A DNA stretch of 14,662 bases from an uncultured Collinsella sp. (GTDB lineage: Bacteria; Actinomycetota; Coriobacteriia; Coriobacteriales; Coriobacteriaceae), in the NCBI GenBank assembly GCA_900759045.1, contig CAAETU010000014.1:1-14662 (forward strand), in the 5' to 3' direction. Both the position numbers and the translations under genes were made by a program. Below, piece by piece: positions 1-8,014 of the stretch. Positions within the stretch are counted from its first letter, which is position 1. Each line of letters begins with the position of its first letter. Under the pieces are notes generated by a model. The model did not search any database. It had not been told where the DNA came from and was given only the letters and a program-made list of their open reading frames with translations.

Positions 1-88
1 GCCAGAGCGACAACTTGTCATTCAAAGAGGACGGCATGACCAGAAGGTCTATGCCGTCCTCTTTTCATGCCAATTTGTTCGCTCTGGC
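1..88. repeat. Nested inverted repeat with terminator-like core
   Basis: One axis of symmetry runs through the whole element. Outer arms at 1-10 and 79-88 are perfect complements (GCCAGAGCGA / TCGCTCTGGC). An inner perfect 14-bp stem lies at 24-37 / 51-64. Its apex continues as GACC (38-41), loop AGAA, GGTC (46-49) and one unpaired T. A short T-run (61-64) follows the inner stem, so it could be an intrinsic terminator for a gene upstream of the window. A-rich sequence on the other side would let it work in both directions. The apex core recurs at 7969-7991, which suggests a dispersed element and not a one-off terminator. Confidence 0.65.
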
Positions 89-136
89 GCCCGCTCGCTG
101 GCATTGCCAAAACATCGACGTTGCCGTGGTCCTAAG

Positions 137-192
137 TAGTCATTGGGGACGTTTTTGTTTGACTAGTCGTTTAAGAACGTCCCCGATGACTA
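137..192. repeat. 56-bp extended dyad element with central GACTAGTC
   Basis: Arms 137-153 and 176-192 are complementary over 17 bp, with one T:G pair, and contain GGGGACG / CGTCCCC. The 22-nt spacer holds the 8-bp palindrome GACTAGTC (161-168), whose centre coincides with the centre of the outer arms (164.5). The whole block is therefore one dyad and not a simple stem-loop. There is no T-tract after the right arm, so it does not look like a terminator. It could be a REP-like element or a dimeric-protein site; function unknown. Confidence 0.6.
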
Positions 193-249
193 TTTGAATT
201 GCTAATTTGTGCGGGTTGTGGTTTTGTGACCTGCTGAAATTTAGGATAC

Positions 250-286
250 TGTACATCTGTACGTTAACTCATCTTCGTAGTATATT
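250..286 (+). promoter_or_regulatory. Possible promoter and operator of the Pip-like operon
   Basis: TATATT at 281-286 is a reasonable -10 box, with a weak -35 (TGTACG, 258-263) at 17-bp spacing. The -35 lies in a short tandem repeat, CTGTACAT-CTGTACGT (249-264), which may be a regulator site. The first Pip-like gene starts about 100 nt downstream. The -35 match is only 3 of 6, so this is tentative. Apart from this and a small GCTTT/AAAGC dyad near 314-331, I see nothing else in 193-392. Confidence 0.3.
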
Positions 287-392
287 GCTACCCGCAAAAC
301 TCAACACCATTGTGCTTTGAGACGTTAAAGCGCCTACTACAATGGTTGTCGATAGTACGATTCGATTTAACGACAGGATGGATGGTCCAAGC

Positions 393-3158
393 GTGAGTCT
401 CGGCAGCAAACTATCCAATGCAAAGGTGTCCTTTGCGATATTTAAGCGCGACATTAAGCGACTGCTTGTGAACCCCGTCGCCCTGGTGGTTACCCTAGGC
501 GTGTGCGTTATTCCCTCGCTGTATGCCTGGTATAACATCGTGGCAAACTGGGATCCGTATGGAAACACCCAAGGCATCAAGATTGCTATCGCCAACAACG
601 ATCGAGGCACCCAAAACGACTTGGTGGGTGAGCTCAACGCTGGCGACAAAGTGGTCGACCAGCTCAAGGAGAATCATCAGTTGGGCTGGACGTTCGTCGA
701 CTCGACGGCCGATGCCAAGGAGGGCGTCGAGAGCGGCGAGTACTATGCCGCTATCGTGATTCCCAAGAACTTCTCGGATAACCTGGTTTCGATGCTCGAC
801 GGCAACTACCATCAGCCCAAGCTCACGTACTACGTCAATGAGAAGAAGAGCGCCATTGCGCCCAAGGTTACCGATACCGGTGCAAACACCATCGAGGAGC
901 AGATCAACTCGGAATTTGTCTCTACGGTAGGCAAGACTGTTGCCGGTATCGCCAAGGATGCTGGTGTCGATTTAAAGGACAAGGCAACCCAGACTCAGGA
1001 CTCGCTGGCAAGTTCGGTGTCCGAGGCGTCCGACACCTTGGGCGAGGTGCGCGATTCGATTGGCGATATGAATGCCGCCATCGATAAGACGAGTGGCGCT
1101 ATCGCCTCGGCTGATGCGGCACTTGCCGGCTTGCAAGGCCAGGCACCGTCGCTGACGCAGGCGATCTCCCAGGGCAACGACCTGCTGAGCGAAGCTCGCA
1201 CCACGGCGGGCAACTCCATCACCTCGCTCTCCAAGGCGCTCTCGGAAGGCAGCCTTGCGCTCACCAAGACGTCGGCCTCTGCGAACGCTGCCATCGGCAA
1301 GCTGACGGGCGCGGTCACATCTACGACCACCCGTATCGACAACTCGCTCGAGTCTCTTCAAGCGACGATCGACCACAATAAGGCCGTTATCGGGCACTTG
1401 GAGATTCTCGCCAATGACACGTCGACAGGTTCCGAGGAAATTGACGCGCGCATTGTATCGACCATCGATTTGCTTCGAGAGCAGAATGAAAAGCTTCAGA
1501 GCATCAAGGACGGTCTGTCCGCGCAGTCGAGCGCCATGGCGAATGACGCAGCGGCTGTTTCGGGTGCCAGTGACGCTATCAATAACGCAATTCATACCGG
1601 TGCGACCAACCTTGGCCAAGCCCAGACGGACTTGGGCCAAAACGCGCTGCCGAAGGCCTCGAGCGCGCTCGACTCTTTTGCTGCCGTTTCGGGCAACCTG
1701 ACCGGTATCGTCTCGGGTATGACACCTACACTTGCAAATGCGCGCGGCACGTTGGCGCAGCTTAGCGCTACGCTTGGCCAGGCCAAGACCACGCTGTCCC
1801 AGACCGATTCCTCGCTTGCCAAGGTCCAGGACAAGCTTGCAACCGCCGCCAATGACATCGCGGCGCTGCAGACCTCCGAGTCCATGGGCGAGCTGGCCGA
1901 TCTGATGGGCGTCGATGTCAATGACGTGGCAGATTTCATGGCGTCTCCGGTTGAGTTGACGTCCAAGTCAATCTATCCGGTCAAGAGCTTTGGCTCGGGC
2001 ATCGCTCCCTTCTACACCAATCTGGCGCTTTGGGTGGGCGGCTATGTGCTCATCGCCATTTACAAGCTCGAGGTCGACCGTGAAGGTGTTGGCAGCTTTA
2101 CGGCGCGCCAAGGCTACTTTGGCCGCTGGTTGCTCATGGTGATCCTGGGCGCATTGCAGGCCATCATCGTTACGGTGGGTGATCTGGTTATTGGCGTACA
2201 GTGCGTCAACCCGTTGCTGTTCGTGCTGGGCGGCATCGCCATCTCGTTCACCTACGTCAATATCATCTATGCGCTGTCCACCACGTTTAAGCATATCGGC
2301 AAGGCTATCGGCGTCATTCTCGTCATCGTGCAGATCCCGGGTTCGTCGGGCATGTACCCCATCGAGATGATGCCCGGCTTCTTCCAGTGGCTGCACCCGC
2401 TGCTGCCCTTTACCTACGGCATCAATCTGCTGCGCGAGACGGTCGGCGGTATGTATTCGTTCAACTACCTGTTTAACCTGTGCATTCTGGGCGTGTTCTT
2501 GATCGTGGCGCTCTTTATCGGCCTGCAACTGCGTCCGCTGCTGCTCAACCTTAACCTGCTCTTTGATAAACAGCTTTCCACGACCGGTATGATGATTTGC
2601 GAGTCTAACGACCTGCCGCGCCAGCGCTACTCGCTGCGCACGGCCATGCGTGTCATGCTCGATTCCGATTCGTACCGTCGCGAACTGCTCGATCATGCGG
2701 TCGCCTTTGAACATCGCTACCCGTACTACATCAAGGGTGGTTTTGCCGCCGTGGTGGGCGTTCAGGTCCTGCTCTTTGTCCTGTCGACGGTTCTCGATAT
2801 CGACAATAACGGCAAGATCATCCTGCTTGTCATTTGGATCATCTCGGTTATTGCCATCTGCGGCTGGCTTATCAATATCGAATATATCCGAGCGAGCCTC
2901 AATACCCAGATGCGCATCTCGGCGCTTTCGGATGAGGACCTGCGTCGCGAGATGCGCGAACACACGGCCGCCATTCCTGCCGCCCGCCACATGTTTGGCC
3001 TCAACGCCAGCGAGCGTGGTGCCAAGGGCGGCGATCAGTCCACGGGCCGCTTGCCGCATATCGGCTCGCACCATAAATCTCAGGGCAGCGACAGCACAGC
3101 CACAAATGATGGAGATACCACCGCGCTTGGCAAGCACTCCAAAGGAGGTGAGGCATAA
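393..3158 (+). CDS. YhgE/Pip-family membrane protein with extra C-terminal membrane pair
   Basis: About 921 aa, numbered from GTG 393. A cytosolic FKRD start and one membrane helix (about 27-49) lead into the YhgE/Pip N-terminal domain (AWYNIVANWDPYGNT; AAIVIPKNFS). A long outer Ala/Ser/Thr-rich, coiled-coil-like stretch follows (about 175-500). The C-terminal ABC-2-like block has five helices (about 539-713), including PIEMMPGF and PFTYGINLLRE. Unlike its neighbour, it adds a cytosolic linker, two more helices (about 782-802 and 808-831) and a charged, His-containing 90-residue tail. Known relatives include the lactococcal phage infection protein Pip and, more distantly, YueB/EsaA; the substrate is unknown. 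Start choice: an in-frame ATG at 342 has no ribosome site, while GTG 393 has GGATGG seven bases upstream and matches the neighbour's short N-terminus. The start is uncertain by about 17 codons. Confidence 0.85.
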   Translation: MSLGSKLSNAKVSFAIFKRDIKRLLVNPVALVVTLGVCVIPSLYAWYNIVANWDPYGNTQGIKIAIANNDRGTQNDLVGELNAGDKVVDQLKENHQLGWTFVDSTADAKEGVESGEYYAAIVIPKNFSDNLVSMLDGNYHQPKLTYYVNEKKSAIAPKVTDTGANTIEEQINSEFVSTVGKTVAGIAKDAGVDLKDKATQTQDSLASSVSEASDTLGEVRDSIGDMNAAIDKTSGAIASADAALAGLQGQAPSLTQAISQGNDLLSEARTTAGNSITSLSKALSEGSLALTKTSASANAAIGKLTGAVTSTTTRIDNSLESLQATIDHNKAVIGHLEILANDTSTGSEEIDARIVSTIDLLREQNEKLQSIKDGLSAQSSAMANDAAAVSGASDAINNAIHTGATNLGQAQTDLGQNALPKASSALDSFAAVSGNLTGIVSGMTPTLANARGTLAQLSATLGQAKTTLSQTDSSLAKVQDKLATAANDIAALQTSESMGELADLMGVDVNDVADFMASPVELTSKSIYPVKSFGSGIAPFYTNLALWVGGYVLIAIYKLEVDREGVGSFTARQGYFGRWLLMVILGALQAIIVTVGDLVIGVQCVNPLLFVLGGIAISFTYVNIIYALSTTFKHIGKAIGVILVIVQIPGSSGMYPIEMMPGFFQWLHPLLPFTYGINLLRETVGGMYSFNYLFNLCILGVFLIVALFIGLQLRPLLLNLNLLFDKQLSTTGMMICESNDLPRQRYSLRTAMRVMLDSDSYRRELLDHAVAFEHRYPYYIKGGFAAVVGVQVLLFVLSTVLDIDNNGKIILLVIWIISVIAICGWLINIEYIRASLNTQMRISALSDEDLRREMREHTAAIPAARHMFGLNASERGAKGGDQSTGRLPHIGSHHKSQGSDSTATNDGDTTALGKHSKGGEA

Positions 3159-5348
3159 ATGAAGAACATCCTGCATCTGTTTAAGCGCGATGTCCAAAAC
3201 GTGTCTCGCTCCGTGATCGGCTTGGTTGTCGTGATGGGCCTCATTATCGTACCGTGTCTGTACGCGTGGTTTAACATCGCCGGCAGCTGGGATCCGTACG
3301 GCAACACCGGCAATCTTAAGATCGCCGTGGTCAACACCGATGAGGGTTACGAGAGCGATTTGATCCCCGTCGAGGTTAACGTGGGCGAAAACGTGACCGC
3401 CACCCTACGCGGCAACGAGAGCTTCGATTGGGTTGTGCTCAACAATCGCGAAAAGGCTATCGAGGGCGTTAAGTCGGGCGCGTACTATGCTGCCGTCGTT
3501 ATCCCCAAAACGTTTAGCGCTGACATGATGACGCTTTTCTCGACCGACGTGAAGCATGCCGATATCGAGTTCTACGAGAATCAGAAGGCCAACGCCATTG
3601 CGCAGATCGTGACCGAGAAGGGTTCGAGCGCCGTCCAGAGCCAGGTTAACAAAACTTTTACCGAGACCATTACGACGATCGGTCTTAAGACGGTGTCCAG
3701 CCTGCTCGATTACATGAGCACCGACCAGGTGGGTAACTTTATCGCCAACCTGTCCTCGACGCTCGGCGATTCGATTGAGGACCTGCGAGACGTTCGGGCA
3801 AATGCTTCGTCGCTGGCGGGCATTTTGAGCTCCACGTCCGATTCGCTGACGTCGGCGAGCGGCATGCTCAAGCAGACGGGCACGGTCGATGAGTCAACGA
3901 AGCAGCTGATGGAGCATGTCAAGAGCGGTATTAGCGATTCCAAGGAAGCGCTGAAGGACGCCAACGACGCCATCAATGCCGCGATTGACGGAAGCGCGGG
4001 CTCGTTTGACAACGTGTCCGCCGAGCTTGCGAAGGCATTTGATGCCGCGAATCAACATGTCTACCTTACAGTGTCCCAGCTCAACGATGCCGCGGCGGCG
4101 CTCAACACGCGTGCCGACGATATCGACGCCACGGCCGACCAGCTCCGCAGCTTTGCCGATCAGGTGACTGACGAAAAACTCCAGGACAGCCTCAAGTCTG
4201 TGGCAACATCGCTGAGCAGGATTGCTGTGGAGTATCGCAACAACGCCAAGGACTTGACGGCCACCGCGAAGTCTCTCTCTGACAGCATGGCAGAGGTTAA
4301 TAAGTCGCGTGCCGAGGTCGATCAGGCAATCGCGGATGCCAAGGCTGGTATCTCGGGCGCCAAGACTGACTACGACTCTACGTTTTCGGCCAAGGCAAAG
4401 GAGCTCAAGAAGACCATCTCGGGCGTTTTGGATTCGCTGAACGGTATTTCGAACGATCTGGATAGTGCTGTTGCTGGCCTGACCGACGCATCCGGTTCGC
4501 TGGCAAAGGGCCTCTCCAAGGCTGCAAAGCTGGTCAACAAGGCTTCTGATCAGCTGGGCGAGGCGTCGGACAAGATCAGTGCGTTTAAGGACGAGCTCGA
4601 CGGCGCCTTGATGTCGGATGACCTCGCTACGATCAAGACGATGATCGGCAATGATCCCGAGGGTCTGGCCGTGTCGCTTTCCGGCCCCGTCGCGCTCGAT
4701 CGCAAGCCGGTCTATCCGATCCGCAACTACGGTTCGGCCATGGCACCGTTCTACACGATTCTGTCGCTCTGGGTGGGCTCGATTGTGCTGGCGGCCATGA
4801 TGAAGGTCTCGGTTGACGATGAGCTTATCAACGAGCTCATCCCCGTGCGCCTGCACGAGATCTACCTGGGCCGCTACCTGTTCTTTGGCGGTCTGGCCCT
4901 GCTGCAGGCAACGCTCGTGTGTGCGGGCGACATCCTGTTCTTTGGCATCCAGTGCGACGACCCGCTGCAGTTTGTGCTGGCGGGCTGGGTCGCGAGTCTC
5001 GTGTTCTCCAATATCGTCTACACGCTTACGGTTTCGTTTGGCGATATCGGCAAGGCGCTCGCCGTCGTGCTGCTGGTCATGCAGGTCGGCGGTTCGGGCG
5101 GCACGTTCCCCATCGAGATGACCGGCCCCGTGTTCCAGGCGATCTATCCGTTCCTGCCGTTCACCCACGGCATCAACGCCATGCATGCCGCCATGGCCGG
5201 TGCGTACCACATGGAGTACTGGATTGAGCTAGGCATTCTGGCGAGCTATCTGATTCCGTCGCTGGCACTGGGCGTCGTCTTCCGCCGCCCGGTCATCAAA
5301 GCCAACGACTGGATCATCGAAAAACTGGAGTCAACCAAATTGATTTAG
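3159..5348 (+). CDS. YhgE/Pip-family membrane protein (second of tandem pair)
   Basis: 729 aa. The ATG follows the upstream stop codon with no gap, and a strong AAAGGAGGTGAG (3141-3152) lies inside the upstream gene's end, so the two are almost certainly co-transcribed and probably translationally coupled. Helix 1 is at about 17-40, followed by the YhgE/Pip N-terminal signature (AWFNIAGSWDPYGNT; AAVVIPKTFS). The central outer region (about 170-495) is rich in Ala, Ser, Asp and Lys with heptad-like spacing, as in a coiled coil. Five C-terminal helices (about 531-708) include FPIEMTGP and PFTHGINAMHAAM. The protein ends shortly after the last helix, which is the usual family layout. It is clearly paralogous to the preceding protein but diverged, especially in the central region. 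A hetero-oligomer is an inference from adjacency. No substrate or ligand can be named from sequence. Confidence 0.88.
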   Translation: MKNILHLFKRDVQNVSRSVIGLVVVMGLIIVPCLYAWFNIAGSWDPYGNTGNLKIAVVNTDEGYESDLIPVEVNVGENVTATLRGNESFDWVVLNNREKAIEGVKSGAYYAAVVIPKTFSADMMTLFSTDVKHADIEFYENQKANAIAQIVTEKGSSAVQSQVNKTFTETITTIGLKTVSSLLDYMSTDQVGNFIANLSSTLGDSIEDLRDVRANASSLAGILSSTSDSLTSASGMLKQTGTVDESTKQLMEHVKSGISDSKEALKDANDAINAAIDGSAGSFDNVSAELAKAFDAANQHVYLTVSQLNDAAAALNTRADDIDATADQLRSFADQVTDEKLQDSLKSVATSLSRIAVEYRNNAKDLTATAKSLSDSMAEVNKSRAEVDQAIADAKAGISGAKTDYDSTFSAKAKELKKTISGVLDSLNGISNDLDSAVAGLTDASGSLAKGLSKAAKLVNKASDQLGEASDKISAFKDELDGALMSDDLATIKTMIGNDPEGLAVSLSGPVALDRKPVYPIRNYGSAMAPFYTILSLWVGSIVLAAMMKVSVDDELINELIPVRLHEIYLGRYLFFGGLALLQATLVCAGDILFFGIQCDDPLQFVLAGWVASLVFSNIVYTLTVSFGDIGKALAVVLLVMQVGGSGGTFPIEMTGPVFQAIYPFLPFTHGINAMHAAMAGAYHMEYWIELGILASYLIPSLALGVVFRRPVIKANDWIIEKLESTKLI

Positions 5349-5411
5349 TTCAGCAACGTAAACGCCGTCGGAACATCGAGATCTTCCAACCCGATGCTTT
5401 AGCGTAGTGAA

Positions 5412-5441
5412 TTGCACGGGCTGCTTGGTTGTTGCTACAGT
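5412..5441 (+). promoter_or_regulatory. Probable promoter of the EamA transporter gene
   Basis: TTGCAC (5412-5417) and TACAGT (5436-5441) are separated by 18 bp. Each is a 4-of-6 or better match to sigma-70-type boxes. They sit in the 201-bp gap between the Pip operon and the transporter. Predicted transcription start is near 5448, at the foot of a hairpin. Confidence 0.4.
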
Positions 5442-5445
5442 AGCG

Positions 5446-5478
5446 GGGCGTGCCGGGGGTCCGGTGCGCCCTGCTTTT
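5446..5478 (+). terminator. Leader hairpin with T-run (possible attenuator)
   Basis: GGGCG-T-G-CC (5446-5454) pairs with GG-T-G-CGCCC (5463-5471). This is a nine-pair stem with two wobbles and an 8-nt loop. TTTT follows at 5475-5478. The hairpin begins almost at the predicted transcription start and ends about 70 nt before the ATG. It could terminate early transcripts (attenuation), protect the 5' end, or end read-through from the Pip operon. Confidence 0.4.
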
Positions 5479-5549
5479 ATTTGACCATGAGGCGGCACGC
5501 AGCCATGCGCGTGCGGACACCACGCCCAGATTGAGCGCGAGGATGCCCT

Positions 5550-6533
5550 ATGGCCCAGCATGCCACTGACAATATCGAAATGATGCCCGATAGCCCTGTT
5601 GCTCGCGAGGACCTGGGCGCGGGCGGCACCTCCCGCGGCGCCGGCGCTCGCTCGCCGTTGTTCTGGAAAGTCCTGCTGCTTTCGGTGGCAGTCGTCTGGG
5701 GCTACTCCTTTACGACCATGAAGGACGCGCTCGACACCATTCCGGTGTTCGAACTGCTCTACGTGCGCTTTCTGCCTGCGGCGTTGGTCATGTTTTTCAT
5801 CTTCCACAAGCGCATCATCGCGCACCTCAACGCCCGCAACCTTATCGTCGGACTTGGCATGGGCGCACTTATGTGGGCCGCCTACGCCCTGCAGACAGTC
5901 GGTCTGGCGCACACCACGGCGGGCAAGAATGCTTTTTTGACGGGCACGTATTGCATCGTTGTGCCGTTCGCGAGCTATTTTCTGAGCGGCGAAAAACTCA
6001 CCCGCTATAACCTGGGCGCGGCGCTGCTGTGCTTGGCGGGCATTGGCTTGGTGGCGCTCGATAGCGTTGAATTCAACATCGGTGATGTCATTACGCTGGC
6101 GGGTGCGGTCTTTTTCGCCATCCAGATGGCGGTGACTGCCAAGTACGGTCGCAAAATGGACATCAACGTCATCACGTTTTGGATGTTTGTGGGCAACGGC
6201 GTGCTGAGCCTGGCAACGTCGCTGCTATTCGAGACCCAAGCGCCTCTGTCCGTGTGGACGCCGAGCTTTATCAGCGCGATGGCGTTTCTCTCGGTTGGTT
6301 GCACATGCGCGGCTCTGCTCATCCAAAACGTCGGCTTGGCGCATGTCTCGGCCTCGACGGGCTCACTGCTCCTTTCGATGGAGTCGCCTTCGGGCGTGCT
6401 GTTCTCGGTGCTGCTGATGGGGGAGGCGCTCACCTCGCGCCTGCTCGCCGGCTTCGCGCTCATCTTTCTTTCGATTATCTTGAGCGAGACGCATTTCGAT
6501 TTCTTGCGCCGAAAATCACACCCGCAATTGTAA
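5550..6533 (+). CDS. DMT-superfamily (EamA) transporter
   Basis: 327 aa, the normal size for a two-repeat EamA transporter. A polar, Gly/Ala-rich 38-residue N-terminus precedes ten predicted helices in two repeats (about 40-170 and 178-312). Repeat 1 contains VVWGYSFTTMK, RFLPAALVMF and GLAHTTAGKNAFLTGTY. Repeat 2 contains GAVFFAIQMAV, the GLAHVSASTGSLLLSMESP family signature, and GEALTSRLLAGFALIFLSI. It is an inner-membrane small-metabolite carrier; the family includes amino-acid and drug/metabolite exporters, and the substrate cannot be read from sequence. ATG 5550 is preceded by GCGCGAGGA; ATG 5580 is a possible alternative that would shorten the unconserved tail. It has its own promoter upstream and a strong terminator downstream, so it is likely monocistronic. 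Confidence 0.9.
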   Translation: MAQHATDNIEMMPDSPVAREDLGAGGTSRGAGARSPLFWKVLLLSVAVVWGYSFTTMKDALDTIPVFELLYVRFLPAALVMFFIFHKRIIAHLNARNLIVGLGMGALMWAAYALQTVGLAHTTAGKNAFLTGTYCIVVPFASYFLSGEKLTRYNLGAALLCLAGIGLVALDSVEFNIGDVITLAGAVFFAIQMAVTAKYGRKMDINVITFWMFVGNGVLSLATSLLFETQAPLSVWTPSFISAMAFLSVGCTCAALLIQNVGLAHVSASTGSLLLSMESPSGVLFSVLLMGEALTSRLLAGFALIFLSIILSETHFDFLRRKSHPQL

Positions 6534-6545
6534 ACAACTTGTTGC

Positions 6546-6570
6546 GCCGCCCGCCCAGGGCGGCATTTTT
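6546..6570 (+). terminator. Rho-independent terminator after EamA gene
   Basis: GCCGCCC (6546-6552) and GGGCGGC (6558-6564) form a perfect 7-bp GC stem with a 5-nt loop, followed by A and TTTTT (6566-6570). It lies 12 nt after the stop codon. This is a textbook intrinsic terminator. Confidence 0.9.
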
Positions 6571-6596
6571 ATGTCATGCCCTTACAGTTGTACCTT

Positions 6597-6618
6597 GCAC
6601 TTTACGCTATCAAAGTGC
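6597..6618. promoter_or_regulatory. Inverted repeat ahead of the M20 amidohydrolase gene
   Basis: GCACTTT (6597-6603) and AAAGTGC (6612-6618) are perfect 7-bp arms around an 8-nt spacer, 31 nt before the start codon. It could be an operator or a 5' leader hairpin. I could not place a convincing promoter in this 78-bp gap; TTACAG (6582-6587) with TACGCT (6603-6608) is the nearest. Confidence 0.35.
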
Positions 6619-6648
6619 GTGCTGCAAAAACGTTACTGGAGGGCTTCT

Positions 6649-7941
6649 ATGGCATCAGCTCTGTCCGATTTTCAACCGCAACCAGCGCCCCAGGCCACCG
6701 CGGCGGCGCAGGCCGCTATCGGTGACGGTCTTGTCGCAGAAGCTCAGGCTTTTGCAGACGAGCTCGCTGCATGGCGACACGATCTACACCAGATGCCCGA
6801 GCTGGGTAACAATCTTCCGCAGACGTCTGCCTATATCCAGGCACGTCTGGACGAGATGGACATCCCCCATACCACGCTAGTCGACGGTTCCTGCGTCGTT
6901 GGCCTGATCGGTGCCGGTGCGGCCGCTCAGGGCAATGGCACGTGCAAGGACGAGCAGGCCGGAACGGTCGTCATGCTCCGAGGCGATATGGATGCCCTTC
7001 CCGTTGTCGAGGAATCCGGCGAGCCCTTTGCATCCACCAATGGCTGCATGCATGCTTGCGGTCACGATATGCACGCGACGGCGCTGCTTGGTGCGGCGCG
7101 CTTGCTCAAGGCCCGCGAGGCCGAGCTTGTCGACGCCAACGCTACCGTCAAACTGCTGTTCCAGCCGGGCGAGGAGACCTTTGAGGGGGCACGCGCTGCC
7201 ATCGCCGACGGCTTGCTCGAGAACCCGCGTCCTCAGGCGGCTTTTGCCATGCATGTTAACAGCCAATCGCCGCTCGGCCTGGTGCTCTATGGGAGCCCGG
7301 CGCTTTCGGGCGTGTACGGTTTCCGCATCACGCTGCAGGGCAAGGGCGGACATGGCTCGAGCCCCGAGATCTGCATCGACCCCATCACGGCCGGCGTCCA
7401 TGTGCACCTGGCGCTTCAGGAGCTCATTGCTCGCGAAGTGCCGGCGGCCAAGGAGGTCGCACTGACCGTGGGTAAGTTTGCCGGTGGCCAAGCGGCCAAC
7501 GTCATCCCCGACACCTGCGTGCTCGAGGGAACGCTGCGCGGCTTTGATGTTGAGCTCATGGCTCACCTAAAGACCCGCATCGCGGAGGTCGTTAACGGCG
7601 TTGCCACGACCTATCGTACGCCGGCGACCATCGAGACACTTTCGGATGTTCCGCCGCTTGTACTCGACAGCGATATGACTCAGGCGTCGCTTGGCTACGT
7701 GGGCGCAGTGCTGCCCAAGGCGGCTTTCTTGCCGCTTTTCCATGCCATGGCGAGTGAGGACTTCGCGCTTATCTCGAGCGAGATTCCGAGTGCGTACTTT
7801 ACCGTGGGCGCGGCCGTAACCGACACGGACGAACACTTTGCCCAGCACCATCCCAAGGCACGTTTTAACGATGCCGAGCTGCCGCTCGGTGCCGCGGCCT
7901 ATACCGCCGTCGCTTTGGGCTATATCGCCGACCACCGGTAG
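6649..7941 (+). CDS. M20-family metallo-amidohydrolase (N-acyl-amino-acid/hippurate hydrolase type)
   Basis: 430 aa from ATG 6649, which has GGAGGG five bases upstream. The in-frame ATG at 6571 abuts the preceding terminator's T-run and has no ribosome site. Peptidase M20D hallmarks are GDMDALP (112-118), ACGHDMHATALLGAA (136-150, with metal ligands Cys137 and His139), FQPGEE (171-176, catalytic Glu175 and ligand Glu176), MHVN (His202), GKGGHGSSPE in the dimerisation domain (231-240), ASEDF (368-372) and the C-terminal QHHPKARF (His400/401). All expected metal and catalytic residues are present, so it should be active. Family members hydrolyse N-acyl or N-benzoyl amino acids or aminobenzoyl-glutamate in the cytoplasm; the exact substrate is unknown. 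Residues about 88-105 (GAGAAAQGNGTCKDEQAG) look like a small lineage-specific loop insertion. Confidence 0.92.
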   Translation: MASALSDFQPQPAPQATAAAQAAIGDGLVAEAQAFADELAAWRHDLHQMPELGNNLPQTSAYIQARLDEMDIPHTTLVDGSCVVGLIGAGAAAQGNGTCKDEQAGTVVMLRGDMDALPVVEESGEPFASTNGCMHACGHDMHATALLGAARLLKAREAELVDANATVKLLFQPGEETFEGARAAIADGLLENPRPQAAFAMHVNSQSPLGLVLYGSPALSGVYGFRITLQGKGGHGSSPEICIDPITAGVHVHLALQELIAREVPAAKEVALTVGKFAGGQAANVIPDTCVLEGTLRGFDVELMAHLKTRIAEVVNGVATTYRTPATIETLSDVPPLVLDSDMTQASLGYVGAVLPKAAFLPLFHAMASEDFALISSEIPSAYFTVGAAVTDTDEHFAQHHPKARFNDAELPLGAAAYTAVALGYIADHR

Positions 7942-7944
7942 CAC

Positions 7945-8014
7945 CCAACCTTGCCTTTCAAGCCTGCGGGCATGGCCGTAAGGCCTATGCCCTTGTCTTT
8001 CAAGGCAATCTTGG
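7945..8014. repeat. Nested inverted repeat sharing the 23-nt core of the first element
   Basis: Outer arms 7945-7962 / 7997-8014 pair at 14 of 18 positions. The inner stem GGGCAT (7968-7973) / ATGCCC (7987-7992) carries GGCC-GTAA-GGCC plus one unpaired T at the apex. The core at 7969-7991 has the same architecture as 33-55, with an A-T pair replaced by G-C. It begins a few bases after the amidohydrolase stop codon and may serve as its terminator (the downstream TTGTCTTT is only moderately T-rich). It abuts and slightly overlaps the MFS remnant. Confidence 0.6.

Noticed and set aside
15..197. Short + strand open frame across the first two inverted repeats
   Set aside because: It has no ribosome site, and its sequence is dictated by the two palindromic elements; no protein-like composition.
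5374..5396. CATCG/CGATG stem as a terminator for the Pip operon
   Set aside because: It has only five base pairs, a 13-nt loop and a weak CTTTAG tail. I see no convincing terminator for this operon before the EamA leader hairpin.
6571..6648. Upstream ATG extending the amidohydrolase by 26 residues
   Set aside because: It directly abuts the terminator T-run, lacks a ribosome site, and encodes a Cys-rich stretch unlike M20 N-termini. ATG 6649 has GGAGGG at good spacing.
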